From positions 1,612,001-1,676,000 of the forward strand of contig NZ_CP066370.1 of NCBI RefSeq assembly GCF_016406325.1: 64,000 bases of DNA, written 5' to 3'. Positions 9,522 to 18,227 of this stretch are shown piece after piece (positions within the stretch are counted from its first letter, which is position 1; each line of letters starts with the position of its first letter). This stretch comes from Shewanella putrefaciens. Its GTDB lineage: Bacteria; Pseudomonadota; Gammaproteobacteria; Enterobacterales; Shewanellaceae. Below the pieces are notes generated by a model, which was not told where the DNA came from, made no database searches, and saw only the letters and a program-made list of their open reading frames with translations. The position numbers and the translations under genes were made by a program.

Positions 9522-9546
9522 GCGTCACTACTTTATCGAATTAATG

Positions 9547-9562
9547 CTGTACATAATAACAG
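9547..9562. promoter_or_regulatory. LexA (SOS) box between dinG and polB
   Basis: CTGTACATAATAACAG fits the CTG-N10-CAG gammaproteobacterial LexA consensus exactly at the six invariant bases, with an AT-rich centre. It lies 25 bp before the dinG start and 58 bp before the polB start, placed to repress both divergent promoters. Both genes are SOS genes in E. coli. Confidence 0.88.
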
Positions 9563-9620
9563 TGATTGCATAGCCTAAGAAACCTTTCTGCCTTTAAATG
9601 GCATTTTAAATTGAGAGTCC

Positions 9621-12014
9621 ATGCCGATGAAGCCTGAGACTAATGCACTCGTGAGTGTACAAGGTCGAGTCTTAACACGCCATGCAAGCCAGCGTAATGG
9701 CCATCTAGTGCTGCAATATTATTTAGCAACCGAGCAAGGCCCTGTATTGGTGGAAGTTCACGATGCTGAATACATTTGTTTTTGTCATCAAGCTGATGTG
9801 ACGGCATTGCAGTTGCAAACGCCCGGCCAAGGACTGCGTTTTTCCCCTTTAGGGCTTAAAAGTTTTAAAGGTGAAGCTGTCAGTGGCATTTATGCGCAAT
9901 CAAGTAGCGCATCACGTACTTTACAGCGAATTGCTAAAGATGCCGATATTCCATTATTTGAAGCGGATATTCGCCCCGAACAACGTTTCTTAATTGAGCG
10001 TTTTGTGGCACTTGATGTTGCTTTTCTTGGATATTATCAACAGCAGATTGATGAGCCTCCTATATTTATAGCAGAGCGTGCTAAGAGTATTGCTCCGCAA
10101 ACTTCTGTTAGTTTACGTACTATTTCGCTGGATTTTGAGTGCAGCTTTGAGGGGGTCATCTATTCAGTTGCCCTATATGGTAAAGATTCGAAGGATGATA
10201 TTTATGAAAAAGTGATTATGGTCGGAAAACCGGAAGCTAATGCTGTCCATTACATCGAGTGGGTTATGGATGAAGCCGCCCTGATCCGCCGCTTAATCGT
10301 TTGGTTCCACGAATATGATCCTGATTTCATCATCGGCTGGTCTGTCGTTACATTTGATCTTGCATTATTGTTTCGACGAGCATTATTGCATCGTATTCCT
10401 CTTACCATTGGACGTGGAGGGACGCTGCTTGAATGGAAGGTGGATAATAAATTTCGCCCCGAGACTTTAAGTTTACCCGGGCGTGTCGTGCTTGATGGTA
10501 TCGATTGGTTAAAAGCGGCGTTTTATCATTTTGAGCGATTCTCCCTAGAGTTTGTCGCCCAAGCGCTTTTAGGTGAAGGAAAGGCTATTCATAATGTTGA
10601 CAATCGAGTTAACGAAATTGATGCGCTGTTTGCGACAAATAAACAGGCGTTAGCACACTATAATCTTACCGACAGTCGATTAGTGTGGGATATTTTTAAT
10701 CAAACTCAGTTATGGGATTTTGCCCTTGCCAGAGCTGAGCTCACAGGCTTAGAGCTTGGACGGGTAGGGGCTTCGGTTGCCGCATTTAATCATCTGTATT
10801 TACCGCATTTACATCGTGCAGGATATGTCGCTCCGGATGCCCCTGCTAGCGATGGTATAGAGAGTCCTGGCGGTTATGTGATGGATTCTATCCCAGGACT
10901 TTATCAACATATTTTAGTTTTTGATTTTAAAAGCCTTTATCCATCTATTATTCGTACATTTCTTATCGATCCCAAAGGGTTAGTTGAAGGTTTACACTTA
11001 CCCGAGTCTGAATGTGTTCAAGGTTTTCTTGGTGGCCGCTTTAGTCGGCATCAACCTATTTTACCTAAGCTTATCCAGCGTCTTTCTGAGCAGCGAGAAA
11101 AAGCGAAGTATGAACAAAACTCACCATTATCCCAAGCTATTAAAATTATTATGAATTCACTTTATGGTGTGCTTGGCTCCCAAGGCTGTGTGTTTCACGA
11201 TGCAAGATTAGCCAGTTCCATCACTATGCGGGGCCATCAGATTATGAAGCAAACCCGAGCTTGGATAGAAGAAATGGGCTATCAAGTGATTTATGGTGAT
11301 ACAGATTCTACTTTTGTTTGGTTAGGGGATGCCCCCGATTTATCTGACATTAATCTGCTTGGCCAAACACTCGCGACGCATATCAATACTAAATGGCAAA
11401 CTAAAATCCAAGATGAATACCAAGTTGACAGCTTTTTAGAACTGCAGTTTGAACGGCATTACGAACAATTTTTTATGCCTACACTACGCGGATCCAAAGA
11501 GGGAAGTAAGAAACGCTATGTCGGTGCGTGGCGTAATTCAAAAAATGAATTAGAAATCACCTTTAAAGGGATGGAACAGGTTCGTAGCGATTGGAGCCCA
11601 TTGGCACGCACTGTCCAACAAGCACTTTATGAACGTATGTTTAATCAACGTGATATCAGTAGTTATATTATGACTGTGATAGAAGATATCTTAACGGGTA
11701 AAAGGGATGACGAGTTAGTGTTTCGAAAGCGTATGCGCCGCAATATTGAAGAGTATACGGCTAAATCCTCCCCACATATTAAAGTCGCACGTCAGCTTTG
11801 TGACTTAACAGGAACAAGTACCTTTGGCAAGAAGGGGGCGCAAATTGATTATGTGATTACAGTTAACGGACCGGAATCAGAGCAATACAGAACGTCTAAA
11901 ATTGATTACCAATATTATATTGATAAGCAAATTAGGCCGATAGCAGAGCCTGTCTTTTCAATAATGAAACTAAACTACATGGATATTGCATCAAAGCAGT
12001 TGGTGTTAATTTAG
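9621..12014 (+). CDS. polB: DNA polymerase II (family B)
   Basis: This 797-residue family B polymerase (E. coli Pol II is 783) has an intact 3'-5' exonuclease: Exo I DFE at residue 171, Exo II in GWSVVTFDL, and Exo III in YNLTDSRL. The polymerase motifs are A DFKSLYPSI (about 435), B KIIMNSLYGVLG, and C YGDTDST (about 558). It acts in error-tolerant lesion bypass and fork restart. A second in-frame ATG lies two codons downstream. A LexA box is 58 bp upstream, so SOS induction is likely. Confidence 0.95.
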   Translation: MPMKPETNALVSVQGRVLTRHASQRNGHLVLQYYLATEQGPVLVEVHDAEYICFCHQADVTALQLQTPGQGLRFSPLGLKSFKGEAVSGIYAQSSSASRTLQRIAKDADIPLFEADIRPEQRFLIERFVALDVAFLGYYQQQIDEPPIFIAERAKSIAPQTSVSLRTISLDFECSFEGVIYSVALYGKDSKDDIYEKVIMVGKPEANAVHYIEWVMDEAALIRRLIVWFHEYDPDFIIGWSVVTFDLALLFRRALLHRIPLTIGRGGTLLEWKVDNKFRPETLSLPGRVVLDGIDWLKAAFYHFERFSLEFVAQALLGEGKAIHNVDNRVNEIDALFATNKQALAHYNLTDSRLVWDIFNQTQLWDFALARAELTGLELGRVGASVAAFNHLYLPHLHRAGYVAPDAPASDGIESPGGYVMDSIPGLYQHILVFDFKSLYPSIIRTFLIDPKGLVEGLHLPESECVQGFLGGRFSRHQPILPKLIQRLSEQREKAKYEQNSPLSQAIKIIMNSLYGVLGSQGCVFHDARLASSITMRGHQIMKQTRAWIEEMGYQVIYGDTDSTFVWLGDAPDLSDINLLGQTLATHINTKWQTKIQDEYQVDSFLELQFERHYEQFFMPTLRGSKEGSKKRYVGAWRNSKNELEITFKGMEQVRSDWSPLARTVQQALYERMFNQRDISSYIMTVIEDILTGKRDDELVFRKRMRRNIEEYTAKSSPHIKVARQLCDLTGTSTFGKKGAQIDYVITVNGPESEQYRTSKIDYQYYIDKQIRPIAEPVFSIMKLNYMDIASKQLVLI

Positions 12015-12064
12015 TGTGCTTGTTGTTTTTACTCTGTTGCTAATGCTGGCTTTTGTGGCGTTTA

Positions 12065-12083
12065 AACCTGTTTGGTACAGGTT
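12065..12083 (+). terminator. Weak hairpin after polB, possible terminator
   Basis: AACCTG pairs with CAGGTT across a seven-base loop. A run of six T follows about ten bases later. The stem is short and the T tract is displaced, so termination is uncertain. Confidence 0.3.
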
Positions 12084-12125
12084 AACTGCTACTTTTTTGT
12101 GATGTTAATCTACATATTCTTTAGG

Positions 12126-12171
12126 TTTCGCTTTGAGAGGTCATTGAAAGTTTGCTACTCTCAAAGGGAAA
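12126..12171 (+). repeat. Long inverted repeat in the porin leader
   Basis: Two 14-base arms (12126-12139, TTTCGCTTTGAGAG, and 12158-12171, CTCTCAAAGGGAAA) pair with a single mismatch across an 18-base loop. The arms lie 64-110 bp before the porin start, in the likely 5' untranslated region. They could form an mRNA-stabilising hairpin or be an operator. No T run follows, so this is not a simple terminator. Confidence 0.6.
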
Positions 12172-12234
12172 TTGTAAGGAAATATAACAACGGAATGACG
12201 TTGATAAAACATAAACGAAAAGGTTAAGCACCAA

Positions 12235-13443
12235 ATGAACAAAACGTTAGTAGCAACTGCGCTGGCAGCAATATTCTTAGCGCCATCTGTTTCGGCAATT
12301 GAGATCTATAAAGATGATAAAAATGCTGTAGAAATTGGCGGATTTATTGATGTACGCGTAATCAACACTCAAGGGGAAACTGAGGTTGTTAATGGTGCTT
12401 CTCGAATTAATTTCGGCTTTAGCCGTGAGTTGACCAATGGTTGGAATGCATTTGCTAAGTTGGAATGGGGTGTTAATCCTGTTGGTAGCAGCGATATTGT
12501 TTATAACAACCGTTTTGAATCTGTTCAAGATGAGTTTTTTTATAATCGCTTAGGTTATGCCGGTTTATCCCATGATCAATACGGTACTATTACCATTGGT
12601 AAACAATGGGGTGCTTGGTATGACGTAGTATATAGCACTAACTATGGTTTTGTATGGGATGGTAACACCGCAGGCGTTTACACATTCAATAAAGACGATG
12701 GTGCAGTCAACGGTGTTGGTCGGGGTGATAAAACCGTACAATATCGTAATGCTTTTGGTGATTTCAGTTTTGCTGTTCAGGCCCAGTTAAAAAACAGCAG
12801 TTTTTTCACTTGTGATATAGAAAATATTACTGAAAATGAGTGTGAAGCCCGCTGGATTGAAGGTGGTGCTGATGCTCAACAAGTGACTTATGACTATACC
12901 TATGGTGGAGCGTTGACCTATAAAGTCACTGAGATGCTGAGTGTGAGTGCTGGTGTTAACCGCGGTGAATTTGATATCGACTACGGGAACGGTGATCAAA
13001 AAACGGCAGTTGATCTTATCTATGGCGCAGGTATTACCTGGGGTAACTTCGACAATAACGGACTCTATATCGCGGCTAACGTTAACAAGCAAGAAAACCA
13101 TGATACAGATAATATTGGCCGTTTAATCAAGGATGCACAGGGCGCTGAAACTTTAGTGTCCTATAAGTTTGATAATGGTCTGCGTCCATTTATTTCTTAC
13201 AACGTGCTTGATGCTGGTAAAGATTACGTGATCCAACCTAACTTTAATGCAGATCCTAATGATGTGTTCAAACGTCAGTTTGTGGTTGTTGGTTTGCACT
13301 TTGTTTGGGATCCAAACACCGTCCTCTATGTTGAAGCTCGTAAAGACTATAGTGATTTCACTAGTGCCGATAAAGTTCAAGAAGCAAGAATGTCACTATC
13401 AGAAGATGACGGCATTGCCATTGGTATTCGTTATACACTGTAA
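12235..13443 (+). CDS. Gram-negative outer membrane porin
   Basis: This 402-residue protein has a signal peptide (MNKTLVATALAAIFLAPSVS, cut near SAIEI) and a porin barrel of alternating strands. Porin hallmarks include VEIGGFIDVRV, SRINFGFSREL, GNAFGDFSFAVQ-like segments around YRNAFGDFSFAVQ, and a C-terminal strand ending in an aromatic-rich IGIRYTL. It should form a trimeric general diffusion channel. It is monocistronic, with a strong terminator 50 bp downstream and a 220-bp leader containing a long hairpin. Substrate preference cannot be read from sequence. Confidence 0.9.
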   Translation: MNKTLVATALAAIFLAPSVSAIEIYKDDKNAVEIGGFIDVRVINTQGETEVVNGASRINFGFSRELTNGWNAFAKLEWGVNPVGSSDIVYNNRFESVQDEFFYNRLGYAGLSHDQYGTITIGKQWGAWYDVVYSTNYGFVWDGNTAGVYTFNKDDGAVNGVGRGDKTVQYRNAFGDFSFAVQAQLKNSSFFTCDIENITENECEARWIEGGADAQQVTYDYTYGGALTYKVTEMLSVSAGVNRGEFDIDYGNGDQKTAVDLIYGAGITWGNFDNNGLYIAANVNKQENHDTDNIGRLIKDAQGAETLVSYKFDNGLRPFISYNVLDAGKDYVIQPNFNADPNDVFKRQFVVVGLHFVWDPNTVLYVEARKDYSDFTSADKVQEARMSLSEDDGIAIGIRYTL

Positions 13444-13490
13444 TCTAAAGGTTGCTTGCACTTAGTATTCAATGCGAGTGATATGTTAAA

Positions 13491-13522
13491 AAAATGCCAG
13501 TTGTTCTGACTGGCATTTTTGC
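13491..13522 (+). terminator. Terminator after the porin gene
   Basis: A perfect 10-bp stem AAAATGCCAG/CTGGCATTTT with a nine-base loop ends in a T run, 48 bp after the stop. Confidence 0.85.
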
Positions 13523-14211
13523 TGGTTGTATGCTCACTTCAACACTTATCTGGTTTGTTTTCTTGAATCACTCTTCGTTCTTGTAACATCAGTAATGCGG
13601 CGAGGCATGTTGTTTCTGTGTTTATGGGGGATTTTAACAACGCTCATCTTACATAACAATATTTCAATGTTGCTTAAATAATTGAAATATAATGTTTTAT
13701 TAATTGATTATTGGATCGTTTTTCACCAGGCACGGCCATGCTATTAATTCTTTTTTGTATTATCCGTCAATTTTTTCTCACTTTTGCCATTTAGTTTTTA
13801 GCATATCCACAATAAAAATTGTTTCTTTCTTGTTTCATTTATTCCGAGCATTCCGAACGGTAAAAATCTTGGTCACATTTTATGCTGCATTGCTTGTTTA
13901 CTCTTTTGAAAAGTAATGATTTTTTCTGTTTTTTGTTTAAGTGAGTATGCTTTATATTGTTAATTAAAAACATATGGATAGCTTTTTTCTACCTTTAATC
14001 ATGGGTGTTAGGTAGACAAATTGGATATAAAAGGTTTTATTTTTGCTTCAATTGTTGATTAAGTGTTTCAAATGTGATTTTATTGCCCTGAAGCGTGACC
14101 TTTGTAACTGAAACTAAACGTGCTTCGTTATAAAGGTCTGCAAACACTACCTCGCGTCAAATGCAGAGGTGGAATAAATAAGAAGACATGTTATGTCCAG
14201 GGAGATAGACA
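13523..14211. other. Long AT-rich intergenic region before the TonB-dependent receptor
   Basis: About 690 bp hold no gene I can support. A frame at 13704-13916 encodes a Phe-rich 70-residue peptide without a convincing SD or family resemblance and is probably chance. A 10-bp inverted repeat (ATATTTCAAT at 13659-13668 and ATTGAAATAT at 13681-13690) is the only clear structure. I saw no Fur-like palindrome. The receptor promoter should lie in the last 200 bp, and a GGAG SD is at 14201-14204. Confidence 0.5.
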
Positions 14212-17013
14212 ATGCTTAGAAGTAATTTATTAGCTAATTCAGTGCGATTAGCATTAGTTGGTGGCGCCGCTGCTGTAGCATTAACAGCACCAATGGCATT
14301 TGCAGCAGAAGATGGTGCAAAAGTTGAACGTATCGAAGTTACTGGTTCTCGTATCAAACGTACAGATATGGAAGCAGCCAGTCCTGTTTTAGTGATGAAT
14401 CGTGAAGAGATTGCTGCTACAGGTCTAGTTAGCCTTGGTGATATTTTACAAACAATCCCATCAGCGGGTGCTGCGTTAAACACTGCATTTAACAACGGTG
14501 GTAACGGCTCGACTAATATGGACCTTCGTAACTTAGGTTCACAACGTTTACTTGTGTTGGTTAATGGTCGTCGTTGGATCTCATCTCTTGGTTCTACTGT
14601 TGATATGAACACCATTCCAACAGCTGCAGTTGAGCGTATTGAAGTGCTTAAAGATGGTGCTTCTGCTGTGTATGGTTCAGATGCTATTGCTGGTGTTGTA
14701 AACATTATCACTCGAAAAGATTTCGAGGGTGTTGAAGTTTCTGTTTATGGTGGTGAAAACTTAAGCGAAGGTGATGGTCGTCAATATACAACTGACTTGA
14801 CATTTGGAATAAGTGGTGAAAAGGGCGGTCTTTTGTTTAACATGAGCCATGTTACTCAACAACCTATATGGGCTGGTGACCGTGATATTTCCGACACAGG
14901 TTTTAGTAGTACCACGGAAAATACTCGACTCAGAGTGAAACCGTCAACATTATCTCAGGCAAATCAAGATGGACTAACTGCTGCAGGTTATGCTGTTAGA
15001 AGTAATGGCCTTTATGATTTAATGTCCTTACCTGGCACTGGTGCTGATACAGGTCTTGATAAGTTTCGTGATCGTACAGGTAGTGATGTGTATAACCATG
15101 CACCGGATAACTATTTAGTTACACCACAGAATCGTAATGCCTTCTATGTTCAAGGTTATTATGATTTAGCGGATAATTTAAGATTAGTCAGTGATTTTAT
15201 GATGACTAACCGTAAATCAGCACAAGAGCTTGCTCCTATGCCTGTTACTTTAGGCGCTTCATTTGGTGCTGCAGCAAGTCGTGCAGATATCCATGCAGAT
15301 AATATCTATAACCCATTTGGACAGACGTTGTATGGTGATTCTGCTCGTGCTGTAGCTAATGGTGAAGCGGCAGGTTATGTACCTTACGCCTTGCAGCGTC
15401 GTATGCTTGAGGCTGGTTCTCGTCGCTATGAACAAAATGATGTGACATATCGTGCCATGGTCGGCCTTGAAGGTAATATCAATGATAATTGGAGCTGGAG
15501 TGCTCATTATATTTACGGTCAAAATACCCAAGATGAACTAACAACAGGGCTTCTAAATTTAACGCGAATCAATCAAGCTCTAGGTGCTAATTGCGATACG
15601 AGTACGTCTTGTACACCGCTCAATCTTTTTGGTGGGCCGGGAAGTATCACCGATGAGATGGTTGATTACATCACCTTTGATTCTGTTGGGCGATCAGGTT
15701 TAACCATGAAAGATTATGCCTTCAACATCTCAGGTGACATCTTTGATTTACCCGCAGGTAGTGTGGGGATGGCAATTGGCTTAGAACGTCGTGAAGAAAC
15801 GGGTTATGATACACCAGATCCATTAACTGTAACTGGTGAGTCTTCAGGTAACCAACGCGATGCAACATCGGGTGGTTTCCGTTTAGATGAGGCTTATGTT
15901 GAGTTGTCTATTCCTGTTATCGATAGTTTAGTTATTACACCTGCTACACGATATTCAGATCATGATGTCTATGGTGATAATACGAGTTCAAAAGTGGGCG
16001 CAGAATTCCGTCCTATGGATGATTTATTACTCAGAGCTACATGGGCTGAAGGCTATCGTGCGCCATCTATTTCAGATTTGTATGCTGGTAATGCTGACTC
16101 ATATCCTAGTTGGACAGATCCTTGTAATACAAGAACTAGTAGCGGTGCTGTTATAGATGTCTCTGGTAAGCCAGGTTGTTCAGCCGTACCAGATGGTTAT
16201 CGCCAATCAAATACTCAGATCCGTATAACTCAGGTTTCATCACCTGATTTAAAACCAGAAACATCTGAATCGGTAACGGCTGGTTTTGTATATAATCCAT
16301 CGTGGCTTGAAGGAGCAGAGTTAACCTTTGATTATTACAATATTAAGGTTAAAGATGCGATTGGTCGTTATGGTTACAACCGTATTGCAACTGAATGTGC
16401 AGAGGGAACTAATCCAGCAACATGTAGTGCAATTGATCGTGATTCTTTAGGTAATATTGTTGATCTGCGCAACTACCTATTAAATGCTAATAATTACGAT
16501 GTTAGCGGTGTTGACATGTACACAGGTTATCGTTTTGAAACTGGATTTGGTAGTTTTAAAACCTCCTTGGATATGGCTTATGTTATTGACAACAACTTCA
16601 ATGGTTATAACCAAGTTGGGCAGCAATATGGTGATGGTGGATATCCTCGTATTAAAGCAAACTTCTATATAGACTGGGCTATGGGTGATTGGGATGCTCA
16701 CTGGAAAACCCGTTATGTACATAGCATGATGAACAACTATTATGTTGATGGCGTTTATGAGGATTATGGTATACCTGAAAGTGATTTTACCAAGAAGTTT
16801 GATGCTTATATGGTACATAATATTTCTGTAGGCTATTCATTTGCTGAATACAACACAAATGTTAGCATAGGTATTAATAACTTATTTGCGGAAAAGCCAG
16901 AGTCAGAGTACATTAACAATGATATGGCAATGTCTACCAACAACTTCTCTGTTACTGAGTATGATGTGAATATGGATCGCTTCGTTTATTTACGTGCAAC
17001 AGTTAAGTTTTAA
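14212..17013 (+). CDS. TonB-dependent outer membrane receptor
   Basis: This 933-residue receptor has a signal peptide (about 1-31, ending AFAAED), a TonB-box-like region VERIEVTGSRIKRT, a plug domain (about 45-165, with VLVNGRRW, IPTAAVERIEVLKDGASA and YGSDAIAGVVNIITR), and a large barrel ending in YLRATVKF. The plug matches the large Xanthomonas/Caulobacter-style receptor group often used for peptides or carbohydrates rather than siderophores; the ligand is unknown. It stands directly upstream of a full TonB2 energising cluster. No Fur box was seen, arguing against simple iron control. Confidence 0.93.
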   Translation: MLRSNLLANSVRLALVGGAAAVALTAPMAFAAEDGAKVERIEVTGSRIKRTDMEAASPVLVMNREEIAATGLVSLGDILQTIPSAGAALNTAFNNGGNGSTNMDLRNLGSQRLLVLVNGRRWISSLGSTVDMNTIPTAAVERIEVLKDGASAVYGSDAIAGVVNIITRKDFEGVEVSVYGGENLSEGDGRQYTTDLTFGISGEKGGLLFNMSHVTQQPIWAGDRDISDTGFSSTTENTRLRVKPSTLSQANQDGLTAAGYAVRSNGLYDLMSLPGTGADTGLDKFRDRTGSDVYNHAPDNYLVTPQNRNAFYVQGYYDLADNLRLVSDFMMTNRKSAQELAPMPVTLGASFGAAASRADIHADNIYNPFGQTLYGDSARAVANGEAAGYVPYALQRRMLEAGSRRYEQNDVTYRAMVGLEGNINDNWSWSAHYIYGQNTQDELTTGLLNLTRINQALGANCDTSTSCTPLNLFGGPGSITDEMVDYITFDSVGRSGLTMKDYAFNISGDIFDLPAGSVGMAIGLERREETGYDTPDPLTVTGESSGNQRDATSGGFRLDEAYVELSIPVIDSLVITPATRYSDHDVYGDNTSSKVGAEFRPMDDLLLRATWAEGYRAPSISDLYAGNADSYPSWTDPCNTRTSSGAVIDVSGKPGCSAVPDGYRQSNTQIRITQVSSPDLKPETSESVTAGFVYNPSWLEGAELTFDYYNIKVKDAIGRYGYNRIATECAEGTNPATCSAIDRDSLGNIVDLRNYLLNANNYDVSGVDMYTGYRFETGFGSFKTSLDMAYVIDNNFNGYNQVGQQYGDGGYPRIKANFYIDWAMGDWDAHWKTRYVHSMMNNYYVDGVYEDYGIPESDFTKKFDAYMVHNISVGYSFAEYNTNVSIGINNLFAEKPESEYINNDMAMSTNNFSVTEYDVNMDRFVYLRATVKF

Positions 17014-17086
17014 CCATTAAGGATTAGAAAGGTTTGGTTTGTAGATAATGACAATCTAAATCGTTCTAACCCTACTATGTTCAGAC

Positions 17087-17120
17087 AAAAGGCTTACATT
17101 GTTGTAAGCCTTTTATTTTA
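17087..17120 (+). terminator. Terminator after the TonB-dependent receptor
   Basis: A perfect 12-bp stem AAAAGGCTTACA/TGTAAGCCTTTT with a TTGT loop is followed by a T-rich tract. It separates the receptor transcript from the TonB2 cluster. Confidence 0.88.
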
Positions 17121-17251
17121 ATTTGTAATTTCTGTTTTAAGATCGTTCAATCTGCCAGCTATACAATCAGCATCCGCTTTTGTCTAAAAAACCTCTCTTA
17201 TCGTCTTTACATGTTTAAGCCTTCTTTACACTGATTTTTACACATTTCGAT

Positions 17252-17283
17252 TGTTGACATAGGTCAACATTTTGTGAAATGAT
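17252..17283 (+). promoter_or_regulatory. Promoter with overlapping FNR-like palindrome, TonB2 cluster
   Basis: The 18-base perfect palindrome TGTTGACATAGGTCAACA (17252-17269) contains TTGAC-N4-GTCAA, the spacing of CRP/FNR-family sites (consensus TTGAT-N4-ATCAA). It also contains a consensus -35, TTGACA (17255-17260), and a -10-like AATGAT follows after 17 bp. A regulator bound here would cover the -35. The promoter is about 160 bp before the DUF3450 start. The 430-bp gap also holds the receptor terminator and a small GC hairpin near 17374-17390. Confidence 0.5.
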
Positions 17284-17444
17284 GCCAGCGGGTCTATGCC
17301 TGTAATGGCGTAGGAAAGGGAAGAAAAAACTAAGAATCACAAGAGATAGACGAACTTACAGTATCTATAGTGTTTCGCGGCTTCTGCGAATCATTATGTT
17401 ATTGGTAAGTTAACTTTTTATTCACTTCAAATTGGTTGGGAACT

Positions 17445-18227
17445 ATGTCCAAGGTAAGCAATAGAACAAAAATCGCTACTGCACTTGTCGGCGTGTTGGC
17501 ATTAGCGAGTAGCAACTTAGTAGTTGCAGATCCTCTTACCGACGTGCTGAAAGCGGATAGTATGATCCATGCTGATGCAGCTGCGTCGCAAAAGAATGTT
17601 GATAAGTATTTTGATCAAGCGCAAGACATGCTCTTTGAGTATGGCTCAGTGGCTGATGAGCGTGAGTCTCTGAAATCATATAATGACTATGTAGCCAGTT
17701 TAGTCGCTGATCAGCAAAAGACAATGGACGCTGTTCAAAACGACATTAATGGTGTTGACAAGTTACGTCAGGGTGTTGTGCCGTTAATGTTCAAAATGGT
17801 GGAATCTTTAGAGCAGTTTGTTCAACTGGATTTACCATTTAACTCTGAAGTGCGTACCAATCGTGTCAATGAGTTAAAAAATCTCCTCAATACAGCCGAA
17901 GTGACTCTCGCTGAAAAATACCGATTGATCCTTGATGCTTATAGTATTGAACGTGAATACGGTAGTGCTATTGCTGTAAACCAAGGCAAATTGAACTTAG
18001 ATGGTAAAGAAGTATTAGTTGATTTCTTTAATTTAGGTCGTGTAGCGCTCTATGCTCAAAGCTTAGATCAAAAGACTGGCTGGATATACAACTCAGATAC
18101 TAAGGGTTGGGATAAATTAGATGACAGCTATTTGCGCGAACTGACAAAAGGTATCCGCATTGCCCGTAAACAAGGCGCTCTAGATCTATTTGCATTACCA
18201 ATTCCTGCTGCGGAGACTGCACAATAA
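17445..18227 (+). CDS. DUF3450 family periplasmic protein
   Basis: This 260-residue protein has a signal peptide (cut near LVVADP) and a mainly helical, coiled-coil-rich body typical of DUF3450. It is the first gene of a compact run: the stop overlaps the next start (TAATG), followed by ttpC, exbB, exbD, tonB and a TPR gene. DUF3450 proteins recur beside TtpC-type TonB systems in Vibrio and Shewanella, so a periplasmic accessory role is inferred. ATG at 17445 is chosen over an in-frame TTG three codons earlier. Confidence 0.85.
   Translation: MSKVSNRTKIATALVGVLALASSNLVVADPLTDVLKADSMIHADAAASQKNVDKYFDQAQDMLFEYGSVADERESLKSYNDYVASLVADQQKTMDAVQNDINGVDKLRQGVVPLMFKMVESLEQFVQLDLPFNSEVRTNRVNELKNLLNTAEVTLAEKYRLILDAYSIEREYGSAIAVNQGKLNLDGKEVLVDFFNLGRVALYAQSLDQKTGWIYNSDTKGWDKLDDSYLRELTKGIRIARKQGALDLFALPIPAAETAQ

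Noticed and set aside
13704-13916. A 70-codon frame in the gap before the TonB-dependent receptor
   Set aside because: Phe/Ile/Leu-rich composition reflects AT-rich DNA; no clear SD, no family resemblance, no neighbour support.
13920-14211. Fur box upstream of the TonB-dependent receptor
   Set aside because: No GATAATGATTATC-like palindrome found by eye in this region.
14157-14711. A 184-codon antisense frame opposite the receptor start
   Set aside because: Low-complexity Ala/Thr/Ser shadow of the receptor signal and plug coding region.
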